DNA of 64,000 nucleotides from Sphingomonas sp. 35-24ZXX (GTDB taxonomy: Bacteria > Pseudomonadota > Alphaproteobacteria > Sphingomonadales > Sphingomonadaceae). Of the stretch, positions 1 through 8,263 are shown piece after piece; the stretch's first letter is position 1; each line of letters begins with the position of its first letter. Under the pieces are notes generated by a model. The model did no database searches, was not told the DNA's origin, and saw only the letters and a list, made by a program, of their open reading frames with translations. A program made the position numbers and the translations under genes. Location of the stretch: the NCBI RefSeq assembly GCF_000786215.1, contig NZ_JROG01000003.1:868001-932000 (forward strand), in the 5' to 3' direction.

Positions 1-3000
1 GGCCTTTCCGGCTTGCGCGGACATCGTCAAAATCCGGATCGTCAAAACCGCTGGCGTTGTAACCGACCGTCACCAGGGTGCCCTTTGCCGGAGAAAAGCC
101 GATGCTTGGCCCAATGGCATAGGAAGCGTCGCCATCGGTCAGGCTGCGGCGCACGGTTGCGCTGAAGCCAAGCTCGACGCGCTTGCCAAGCCCCTGGCGC
201 ATATCCAATCCGGCGACCACGCTGGTGCCAGCCAAATCATAGTTATCCACAGCCTCCAGCGAGTGGCGGGCGGCGAAGAAAAAGCCGATTTCGCTCGCGC
301 CGCTTTCGCCTTCGTCATTGCGCGGCGACCAGTTGCCCGACAGGCTGCCAATGAAGCGCCGGGAGCGCCCGTCGCCAGAGATGGTCAGGGCGCTGCGGCC
401 CACCGGTCCAACCTCGCCTGCCGTTGCCCCCTTCACCATATCCGATCGATATTCCAGCTTGCCCAGCAAAGCCACCGATGACTCGGCGGGGCGGAATGCC
501 ATCGCCAGCGACGCATCGATGACCTCGCTCCGGGTGCCGGCTGCCGCACCTTCGCCCGAAGCCTGGGTCCAGACAAAGCCTGAACCCACCACACTCCCCT
601 CGCCGAGCTGGCGGATCATCCCGAAGGTCAGCCCCTTGCGATCAGCCAGTTCCCCGTCCCTCCATTCGCCGCGGCCAGTTGCCGACCAGCGATCCTTGCG
701 CCAGTTGGCCCCAAAGGTGATCGCCGTGAAATCTTCGAACAGGCCCGCACCGTCGCCCAGTTGGCCGCCGCTTGCCAGCGGCTGTGCAGGATTGATGGGC
801 AGGATGGCCCGTCCGCCCAGCTTGCGGTTGCCATCGACCGAAACATCGAGGCCAAGCTCGGGCGTAATCTGGAAATTCTGTGCAAGGCCCGCCGCGGCAT
901 AGGTGCGCTTGCCCTGCTCGGAAATGTCGGATTGGCCGAGCGTCGAGGTGATCCTCGCCCCGTTCCAAGGCGTCAGCTCGATCCCGCCGCTGAAGGTCCG
1001 CGCGGCTAGCCCTGCCCCTTCGGCAATCTCATAACTGGCAAGCAGCCGGGTGCTGGAGTTGAGCGCATAGCGCGCGCCGATGCGATAGCGTTCGGGAAGA
1101 TCAACCGAACCTGCCGTGCCTAGCGCGATGCTGGACGACAGTTCCAGCTCCAGTCGATCGCCAAGCAGTCGCCGCGTCACGGCCCCTTCTGCAACCGAAG
1201 ACTCCTGACGGCTGCCGTCGCTCAGGCGGTCCGAAAAATGGGCAAAACCAAGCCGCCAATCACTCTTCTGGGTGCGGTAGACGGCGTTGATTTGGGCGGC
1301 ATAGCGCTGGCTTTCATCGATCAGGCTCTGGTCCAGCCACGTGCTGGCGGTGATCGATGCAACGGCGTCGAGCGCAAAGCGCGCATCAACCCCGAATTTG
1401 CGTCGTCCCTTCTCGGCGAGGTTCTGCTGACCGATACCAAATTCCGGAGCGATCGATCGGGCATAGGCGAGCACATCCAGCTTGCCCGAATGATGCTCGG
1501 CCTCGACCTGCCAGCTCAGTCCGCGCTCTGGCGCCATATCACTGGCAGCCACTTCGCCGCGCAGTTCGGTATCCTTCCCCAATTGGGCGCGCACATCCAT
1601 CGCCACCAGAGTACCGCGCAGACCATTGGTGCTGTCGGATATCGCGGTTGTGCCCACGACCAACGCCCCGTCAAACGCCGTATAGTCCGCCCGGATCCCT
1701 GCGTTCATTGAGGAACGCCCCTGCCCTTCGTCCACCTCATAGTCTATGACGATGAAGCGAGGGTTGAGGTCTGCATCACGGCTGAGGATCGGCTGGCGAA
1801 AACGGATAGTCGCCGATAGCAGATCAAGGTCATAGTCGACAAATCGTATCAACTCTTTTTGTGAAACAATGACTTCTGACCTAAATCTATCACGAACTTG
1901 CAAGATGATACGTTCACTGTTCGGGACGATCGCGCGGGTGGAGAGGCGATAGGGTCCTGTCAGACCATTGCCTTGGAACTCATCACGGCGTTGCGTGCTG
2001 GCCGTCTTGGCGGCAAAGGCTTCGACATGCCATTGTCCATCGCGAGCCTCGACCCTGGCTCCGGTCAGGGTGCGGCGATATGCGGCAAGATCGGTCTGGT
2101 CAAAACCTGTGACAAAGTCGCCATAAAGGGCGTTAAACCCTTCACTTTCAATCCTTACGTACAAGCGCTCGCGGCTGACGGCATCGAACCGGCGATCAGA
2201 ACCATCGCCGAAGACGGTGTAATAGCTGTTGGGGTCGATGACCCCCAGCAACTGCTGCTCGGCACGTTCCTTCGCCGAATCATAGGCTGCGGTCAGGAGA
2301 AACTTACCCAGAACCTTGCCCTTGGTATAAAACGCAAATCGGGCATCCCTGCCGATACCGCGACCTTCAGGTGCGATCTGCTCCATGAGCCCGGCGATGT
2401 TCGCCGCGCCAGCGGCACCTTCGGCCAGTGCGATCAGTGTCCAGGGCTGATCGCCTGGTGCCATCCACGTGTCAATGCGCTGTTCGCGGCGCACGTCGCC
2501 ATCCTGGAACACAAATCCCAGACGCAGCGCTCCGCTGACCATGGTCGGCGCCAGTTCGATCAGCGCGATCCCATCGTCACCCTCGATCATCCAGCGCGGA
2601 GCAACGGCACCCGATCCGCTTAACTGGCTGAGTTGCAAGGCCTCCAGCGCGGCCGCGCTTTCATAAGGGGCGTTGATCGACAGCTGACCCGTAAGCCCGC
2701 TCCGTGCGGGCCGTCCCGTGCGGTCGGTGAGGCGGACGGCGATAACCGGGCGTTTGCGGCCATCGGCGATCAACGAAGAACGGTCCTTGATCAATTCTGC
2801 GCTGATGGGTGCCCCGCTATAGTTCACCACCCGCTCCAGGCGTCGCACCTCGGCACCCTGTGTCTCGACCAACCTTGCCACCAGCAGGTTGGCGCCATCG
2901 ATCAGAGGAACGCCGCGCCAGATGCTGACCGCATAGCGTCTGTCTGCAGACATTGTCGTGCCATCAAACGCCAGATCCCCTAGCGCTTTGCCTTGCACGC

Positions 3001-5008
3001 TCAGTTGCACCTTGTGGTTGGCGCGGTGGCGGATGACCACCCGCAAAGCAGGTGCCGAAGGATTGTGCGTTTCAAGCGGAAACAGAAAATCATCTGGTCC
3101 GTCACCCAACGCCAGCCAATTGGTATCGGCACCAGCCGCCTTGCGGGCACGCGCTTCGGCATCAGCCTCCTGATCCGGCATGGTCGGAAGAGCCGTGCTG
3201 GGCGAAGGTAGCGCATCGGCTGCGACGGCAGGTGCGGTTTTGGTGGATGGCGGTTTGATGGAATTGGCTAGCCGGATGACAAAATCAGCCACGGCGAGGC
3301 TGCCGCCCTGCCCGATCACGAAACGCGAGATCGCGCTGCCCGCCGAACGCACCGATGACGCGCATTGCTGGGGCACCGCGCCGCTCGGCAGCGAGTGCCT
3401 GGCGATCTGCACAACATGCGTGCCGGGCAGCACACCCTCGAAATGGTAACGGCCATCCGCATCGGTGATGGCGAAACTGCCGTCTTCCATCATCACCTGA
3501 ACACCCGCCAGCCCCTCACGCACGGGGCCGCCGCATTCACCCTGGGTGATACGACCAATGATCGTCATGCGGCTGGCAATGACGTCGCGCTCAACACGCA
3601 CCGAAGAGTTGGCTCTGACAACCATCTCGCGGGAGTCGGTCAGCGTTGCCACATTCTCTGCATAGCCAGCCGCCACCTCTTCGCGCACACGCATGACATA
3701 GGTGATCTTGCGAGCTTCACCCGGTGCTATCCGCCCCAGACGAAGGGTAAATCCCCGGCCATCCGGGTCCATTGAGATGGCTGCGGCAGGCGGGTTCAAG
3801 CCATCCACCCGGATGCTGCCGGGCCGGAGCCGTAGGCCGGAACGAGCCCGATCGCGCACGACCACATCGCGCATGGCGATGCTGGGGTCAGGATTGCTGG
3901 CGAGCAGGGTGTAGATCAGCAGCTCGCCGGGATGGACCAGCGACTTGCTGGCTGACTTGGTCAGCATCGCCTGGGTAGCGGCGCGATCGATGGGGATATC
4001 GATCCGGACAGGTTCGACACCCGCGACCTCAAATGCCCTGCCAAACGATCCTTCCGTAAACACCAGCGGCTGGCCATCCATCCGGCGCAGTCCGGCCAGA
4101 TGAGTGCGTGCCATGGTCGAGGGGGCGGAAAATGGCGCAGGCGGCTGGACGACAAGCCTGTAGCTGCCGGGAGCAACCAAGGGGAAACGATATTCGCCGT
4201 CCTGCATCGGATAGTTGGCGCCTGAGCCATCTGTAACAGGCTGGCCGCTGACCACATCAGAGGGCCAGGGCGTAATGCCATCTGCTGCATAGACCACCGC
4301 CGGTTGGCCGCTGGCATCCACCAGCGAGACGCGGGCTCCGGAAACCGGGCGGCCATCCTGCGAATCGACAACAAGCCCAAACGGGTCCACCAGAATGCGC
4401 ACCGTGCCAGCCGGAACCTGCCGACCGGCAACATCCAAGATGGCCAGCTGTACCAACTGCCCGCCATTGACGGCCAGTTGGCAATCGCTGCGGGTAAAGC
4501 CCCTCTCGGCACGTTGGGTCGATATGACGCCGGCAAAGACCCCACTGGAACTGGCGGTTTCCCTGAACCCGAACCGCTCCGAATCCTGTCCATCGGCCTG
4601 CATTTCGACCCAGACCGTTTCGATACTGGCCGAATCCCGGTTCATCTGCGGGGCAGAAATCTGGAGAACCAATCGCTCGCCAGCTAAAATTGCGTCGGTC
4701 GCAGCCAAGGGGATGGATTGGTCGTCACCGCGCGATCCGTTTTGGGGAGTTGCGCTGGCGCACTGACCTGACGGTACCAGCGTAGTCACACCTGAGGATG
4801 CGGGGCGGAATATCCGCACAGCGATGGCTGGCTGGCTGACGTTTATGCTGATCGTGTTGGAGCTGTTGGCAAAGTCACGCCCCAGCGCAGACCAGCGCGC
4901 CTGAGCGGTGGACACGACATCGCGCGCTGCGACTTCGGCGGTCGAGAGTGCCAAAAGAAGCAGAAAAAGCGTTGCAAGAACGCCAAATGGTCGGCGGAGA
5001 GAAACCAC
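1..5008 (-). CDS. Large secreted repeat protein with outer-membrane barrel-like C-terminus (partial)
   Basis: The frame is open from a GTG at 5008 to the window edge (about 1669 codons), so the C-terminus is missing. It begins with a hydrophobic signal-like segment (LATLFLLLLALSTAEVAA). A DUF11-like region lies near residues 350-440, followed by a prealbumin/SdrD-B-like domain near 480-550 (IIGRITQGECGG ... DADGRYHFEGVLPG). From about residue 1040 the pattern is alternating aromatic and polar strands with many Tyr, Arg and Asp, as expected for a beta-barrel in the outer membrane. It starts 21 bases after the stop of the upstream gene and is the last visible gene of a four-gene operon. The start is uncertain: an ATG at 5019 is in another frame and the Shine-Dalgarno sequence is weak. 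Secretion and barrel topology are inferred from composition. The function is unknown; a surface or pilus-like scaffold is possible. Confidence 0.7.
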   Translation of the reverse strand, partial: MVSLRRPFGVLATLFLLLLALSTAEVAARDVVSTAQARWSALGRDFANSSNTISINVSQPAIAVRIFRPASSGVTTLVPSGQCASATPQNGSRGDDQSIPLAATDAILAGERLVLQISAPQMNRDSASIETVWVEMQADGQDSERFGFRETASSSGVFAGVISTQRAERGFTRSDCQLAVNGGQLVQLAILDVAGRQVPAGTVRILVDPFGLVVDSQDGRPVSGARVSLVDASGQPAVVYAADGITPWPSDVVSGQPVTDGSGANYPMQDGEYRFPLVAPGSYRLVVQPPAPFSAPSTMARTHLAGLRRMDGQPLVFTEGSFGRAFEVAGVEPVRIDIPIDRAATQAMLTKSASKSLVHPGELLIYTLLASNPDPSIAMRDVVVRDRARSGLRLRPGSIRVDGLNPPAAAISMDPDGRGFTLRLGRIAPGEARKITYVMRVREEVAAGYAENVATLTDSREMVVRANSSVRVERDVIASRMTIIGRITQGECGGPVREGLAGVQVMMEDGSFAITDADGRYHFEGVLPGTHVVQIARHSLPSGAVPQQCASSVRSAGSAISRFVIGQGGSLAVADFVIRLANSIKPPSTKTAPAVAADALPSPSTALPTMPDQEADAEARARKAAGADTNWLALGDGPDDFLFPLETHNPSAPALRVVIRHRANHKVQLSVQGKALGDLAFDGTTMSADRRYAVSIWRGVPLIDGANLLVARLVETQGAEVRRLERVVNYSGAPISAELIKDRSSLIADGRKRPVIAVRLTDRTGRPARSGLTGQLSINAPYESAAALEALQLSQLSGSGAVAPRWMIEGDDGIALIELAPTMVSGALRLGFVFQDGDVRREQRIDTWMAPGDQPWTLIALAEGAAGAANIAGLMEQIAPEGRGIGRDARFAFYTKGKVLGKFLLTAAYDSAKERAEQQLLGVIDPNSYYTVFGDGSDRRFDAVSRERLYVRIESEGFNALYGDFVTGFDQTDLAAYRRTLTGARVEARDGQWHVEAFAAKTASTQRRDEFQGNGLTGPYRLSTRAIVPNSERIILQVRDRFRSEVIVSQKELIRFVDYDLDLLSATIRFRQPILSRDADLNPRFIVIDYEVDEGQGRSSMNAGIRADYTAFDGALVVGTTAISDSTNGLRGTLVAMDVRAQLGKDTELRGEVAASDMAPERGLSWQVEAEHHSGKLDVLAYARSIAPEFGIGQQNLAEKGRRKFGVDARFALDAVASITASTWLDQSLIDESQRYAAQINAVYRTQKSDWRLGFAHFSDRLSDGSRQESSVAEGAVTRRLLGDRLELELSSSIALGTAGSVDLPERYRIGARYALNSSTRLLASYEIAEGAGLAARTFSGGIELTPWNGARITSTLGQSDISEQGKRTYAAAGLAQNFQITPELGLDVSVDGNRKLGGRAILPINPAQPLASGGQLGDGAGLFEDFTAITFGANWRKDRWSATGRGEWRDGELADRKGLTFGMIRQLGEGSVVGSGFVWTQASGEGAAAGTRSEVIDASLAMAFRPAESSVALLGKLEYRSDMVKGATAGEVGPVGRSALTISGDGRSRRFIGSLSGNWSPRNDEGESGASEIGFFFAARHSLEAVDNYDLAGTSVVAGLDMRQGLGKRVELGFSATVRRSLTDGDASYAIGPSIGFSPAKGTLVTVGYNASGFDDPDFDDVRASRKG

Positions 5009-5029
5009 CTGCCTGCCATCGTTCTCTGG

Positions 5030-6118
5030 TTACTTGACTTCGGCCTGATAGACGAGTGTCAAGGTGCTGCCCGCCGCCAGGTTGCTGAGAGTGCCACTGA
5101 CGACACCGGCATTGAAGGTGCCGCCTGCCGTGCCATCATTCTGGCAGACACCGCTCACGACTGTTCCATTGAGGCGGATCGAGTTTGCGACATAGGTCAT
5201 ATCCGATGAGACCTGAGCGCTGACAGTCAGTCCGCTCGCGGTCGATCCGCCCGCAGCATTGCTGACCGCAACGCAGAACTGCACGATCGCTCCAGGGATG
5301 ATCTTTGGATTGGTCGTGGTGTTGACCGGATCGCTGACAACCGTGCTGGTCTTGTTAACCGTCAGTGCCGCGGTGCTGACCCGATAGTCATTGATGACTC
5401 CGAACTGGCCATCATTGGCGGTATCGCCCGAACCTGCACCATCGGCAAACGCGGTATCCACGCCGGCGGTATTGGCCCCCGTCGTCTGCGTCAGCACGGC
5501 ACCCTGGGTGTTCGCAGCGCCGCCAACAGCGGCCGTGGCGGTCAAGCGAACCGTGGCGATATCCCCCGTGGCCCGGCTGTCCGGAATGTTGGCGACCACA
5601 AACAGAACCCGGTTTGCGTCGGCGGCAACCTCATCAAGATAGGTGACCTGAACATCGGTGCCATCATCATAGGTGCCGTTGCCATTATCGAGGTAGACGC
5701 CAACGATGGATGCATCGAAATTGTCGGTTCCAGGACCGAAGGCCGACGTTGCGCCATTGCCCAGCTGGATGGCGGACAACGAAAAATCGAGCGTATCGTT
5801 GCTCAGATTGTCCAGCCTGAACGTCGTCACCGCGCGCTGTTGCAGCGGCGCCACGATCACGGAGGCGGTATCGGTCCGCGTCACCGTCAAGTTGACCTTT
5901 CGGTCAACTTTCACGGTCGCCGACGCCGTCGCCGCCGTCTGCTGAACGCTGCCCACACTGTATCCCACAGTCACCTGATTGGTGATGTCGGTACCGGCAG
6001 GCGTGCCTGCGGCAAATGCCGGCGTGCTGGCCATTGCCAGCAGGCCCAATGTGCCAAAAGCCGGCACGCGCCAGCGATGGGGCAAGGTCTGGCAGATGTT
6101 GGTGCTCTTGATCGACAT
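5030..6118 (-). CDS. Secreted DUF11 repeat protein
   Basis: A 362-residue protein with a signal peptide (FGTLGLLAMASTPAFAAG, cleavage near residue 37). The body is rich in Thr, Val, Asn and Gly, as in Ig-like beta-sandwich surface proteins. The last 110 residues (from NKTSTVVSDPVN to TLVYQAEVK) fit the DUF11/conserved-repeat domain. A stretch near the middle reads DNGNGTYDDGTDVQV, typical of these proteins. It resembles the 319-residue product encoded at 6659-7618, so the two are probably paralogues. It is co-directional with its neighbours, with gaps of 35 and 21 bases. The role is not known; a periplasmic or surface location is inferred from the signal peptide. Confidence 0.75.
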   Translation of the reverse strand: MSIKSTNICQTLPHRWRVPAFGTLGLLAMASTPAFAAGTPAGTDITNQVTVGYSVGSVQQTAATASATVKVDRKVNLTVTRTDTASVIVAPLQQRAVTTFRLDNLSNDTLDFSLSAIQLGNGATSAFGPGTDNFDASIVGVYLDNGNGTYDDGTDVQVTYLDEVAADANRVLFVVANIPDSRATGDIATVRLTATAAVGGAANTQGAVLTQTTGANTAGVDTAFADGAGSGDTANDGQFGVINDYRVSTAALTVNKTSTVVSDPVNTTTNPKIIPGAIVQFCVAVSNAAGGSTASGLTVSAQVSSDMTYVANSIRLNGTVVSGVCQNDGTAGGTFNAGVVSGTLSNLAAGSTLTLVYQAEVK

Positions 6119-6153
6119 GTCGGTTTCCTAGGTTCTGGATCGTGCGTGCAAGG

Positions 6154-6642
6154 TCAATTGACGGTACCGAGATAATGAACGCTGCCCTTCGCCCCGATAT
6201 CGATCTGGGCGATGATCCAGCGCAGGTTGGTGATGTCTTCGAGCGACGCAGAACGGGTCTGGCCGTCCGGACCGACCACGGTCAGCCGGTCGAGAAGGTC
6301 GAACGTCTTGCCGCCGTCGACCGAAACAAGCTGACCGGGGTCGATCGCCCTGACCTTGACCGACGGCGGGACAACGCACGTGATGATGAAGTTGGTCAGC
6401 GCCACGTTGTTCTGGTTCTGATAATCGAAAACCAGCTTGAGCGTGTCGCCCGGCACCACCGTTTCGGCTGCGACCCACTCGGCCCGGCTGTTGCCATTTT
6501 CCATGACCTGCCGCTCGACCAGAATGCCGCTTGAGATCGCAACTTCCTCAGCCCTGACAGGGCTGGCGAAAGCCAGGCCGAAAGAGGCAAATAGGGCAAT
6601 TGCCAAGTTTTTTGCGTTACGGGTCATGGTTTTACAGTCCAT
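6154..6642 (-). CDS. Small exported hypothetical protein of the DUF11 operon
   Basis: A 162-residue protein with an N-terminal signal segment (LAIALFASFGLAFASPVRAEE). The rest is predicted beta-rich and includes VPGDTLKLVFDYQNQNN and a single Cys in ITCVVPPSVKV, much like one Ig-like repeat unit. I chose the ATG at 6642, 16 bases after the stop of the upstream gene. A second ATG at 6627 would also keep the signal peptide. Longer versions of the frame run into the upstream gene and would bury the signal. It lies between two DUF11-type genes and is probably co-exported with them. No family beyond this is recognised. Confidence 0.7.
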   Translation of the reverse strand: MDCKTMTRNAKNLAIALFASFGLAFASPVRAEEVAISSGILVERQVMENGNSRAEWVAAETVVPGDTLKLVFDYQNQNNVALTNFIITCVVPPSVKVRAIDPGQLVSVDGGKTFDLLDRLTVVGPDGQTRSASLEDITNLRWIIAQIDIGAKGSVHYLGTVN

Positions 6643-6658
6643 AATTGATACAGCTTGT

Positions 6659-7618
6659 TCATTGGATCTGAAGGCGAAAGGCGATGGACCGGCTGGTTCC
6701 GCCAGCGAGGTTTCCCAGCCGGACCTCGACAAAATCCTTGTTCACGGAACCGCCGTCGGTATCGGCAATGTCGCTCAGCGAAGCGCCATCCAGCGTGAGG
6801 GTGGACGCGACATAGCGCGTGCCCGCCGGGACAGGGCTGGTCACCACCAGATTGCTGACTGCGCCAGAGCCTGTTACCTGCGTGTTCAATGTCATGGTGA
6901 CAAAGGCGCCCGGGACCGGCTCATTGCCGCCGAAGGGATCGCTGATCGTGGCCGACTTGACGATCGAGACCGTGGCACTCTGGATAACCAGGCTGCCGAT
7001 GGCTTGCGCGCGTCCGCCACTGCTGCCGATGATGGCATCGACGCCTGCGCTGCCCTGCCCCGCCAATGCAGTCCCGGGCGTGCCAGTTCCCGTCACGGCT
7101 TCTGCCAGCAATGTGACGCGGCCCTGCTGGCCATCCGCCGGAGACCCACTGGCTCCGGCGATGACAAACACCCTCAAGCTTGTATCCGGCGCGATCTCAG
7201 GCGTCGCCGCACCGGGTTGGATCAGCAGATCGACCCCTTCATCGAACACGCCATTGCCATTGCTGTCGATAGCAATCGCTTTCACCACCGGATCAAAGTC
7301 GCTGCCGGCGACAGGGCGGGTGGAAAGGCGCATTGCCTCGGACCCGTTGCCGGTATTGACGACCGAAAAGGCCAGGACCGCCTTGTCGCCAGCCAGACCC
7401 ACCGGCCCGGAATCCAGCAGTGTCAGCGTCGCATCAATGACCTCGTCGACCCGCAAGGCAACGCGGTTGGAAGACACGCTACCGCGCCCGCCAGCACTAT
7501 CGTAGCTGGCGGTTGCAGTGCTCTCGATCAGACTTCCCGCCGTGACACCTGCCGCATGGCAAGGTGTCGCAACCGCGAAGACCAATCCGGCAACTATCAA
7601 GCCGATCCTGACATCCAT
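6659..7618 (-). CDS. Secreted DUF11 repeat protein, first gene of the operon
   Basis: A 319-residue protein with a signal peptide (MDVRIGLIVAGLVFAVATPCHAAG). It has a beta-rich body with a calcium-loop-like stretch (IDSNGNGVFDEGVDL) and a C-terminal DUF11-like domain (VKSATISDPFGGNEPVPGA ... LAGGTSRSIAFRLQIQ). The same order of elements occurs in the product encoded at 5030-6118. It is the promoter-proximal gene of the minus-strand operon; a 9-bp inverted repeat lies about 35 bases upstream of its ATG. The family suggests a cell-surface or adhesion structure, but no specific job can be read from the sequence. Confidence 0.75.
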   Translation of the reverse strand: MDVRIGLIVAGLVFAVATPCHAAGVTAGSLIESTATASYDSAGGRGSVSSNRVALRVDEVIDATLTLLDSGPVGLAGDKAVLAFSVVNTGNGSEAMRLSTRPVAGSDFDPVVKAIAIDSNGNGVFDEGVDLLIQPGAATPEIAPDTSLRVFVIAGASGSPADGQQGRVTLLAEAVTGTGTPGTALAGQGSAGVDAIIGSSGGRAQAIGSLVIQSATVSIVKSATISDPFGGNEPVPGAFVTMTLNTQVTGSGAVSNLVVTSPVPAGTRYVASTLTLDGASLSDIADTDGGSVNKDFVEVRLGNLAGGTSRSIAFRLQIQ

Positions 7619-8263
7619 GCTGACAATTTATGGAGAAAGCCTCAAATTTGTGTTAATTTTGGGGTACGAAAAATTAACCATCTTTTAGAATGACTTGGGC
7701 TGTGATTCGTCGCAGGTCCAGTACCGTCGGTTTCAGTTCGGCTGCGTGTTCACGTTCCCGACGGGAGAACCGCCAGGAGATGCCATTTTGAAAACGGCCT
7801 AACACAGTTTTCCTCGCAACCAGTTTAACCCGGTCGAGAACGGCAGGTTTTAATAGAACCGGTCGTTTGCAGCAGCAGTAGCAAACGACGGGGTTGTCCC
7901 ACGAAGCGGCGTTCCGCTTCGGGCAGCACGCGACCAGATCCAGCCATGCACTTCGGTCAGGCGCAATGTCTGCCTTCGCCGAAAGCCGCTCCGCGCATAT
8001 TGAGATTAATCGCGGACTCTACTACCGACTGAAACTGGGCAAAAATGTCGACAGAGCTTGCATAAACCCCTGTCGATCGAACAGTGGCATCGCAACATTA
8101 TGAAGCGACATCGACCTTTCGCGGCTTTGAGTGCGCCAGTCCGGCAAAAGCAAGAAATGTCAAATTCGGCGGCAGGCACGGCTAAAGCCATCTCGCCCCA
8201 CCGTCGCTAAACCTCCCAGCATAGACAAGACCCGAGAAAGGGTCGGTTGCATGAGGGAGACGG
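7619..8263. other. Divergent intergenic region, about 645 bases
   Basis: This region separates the minus-strand DUF11 operon from the plus-strand TonB-receptor cluster and should hold both promoters. The first 70 bases next to the operon are AT-rich and contain the inverted repeat listed separately. The short open frames here show no family resemblance and no good ribosome site. I see no RNA gene. Confidence 0.6.
7652..7678. promoter_or_regulatory. 9-bp inverted repeat upstream of the DUF11 operon
   Basis: The arms GTTAATTTT and AAAATTAAC are perfect and separated by 9 bases (GGGGTACGA). The site is about 35 bases upstream of the ATG at 7618, where a dimeric repressor would block the promoter. 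The protein that would bind it is unknown. Confidence 0.4.

Noticed and set aside
6437-7693. Plus-strand 418-codon frame
   Set aside because: Antisense to two genes with signal peptides and DUF11 domains; no motif or ribosome site.
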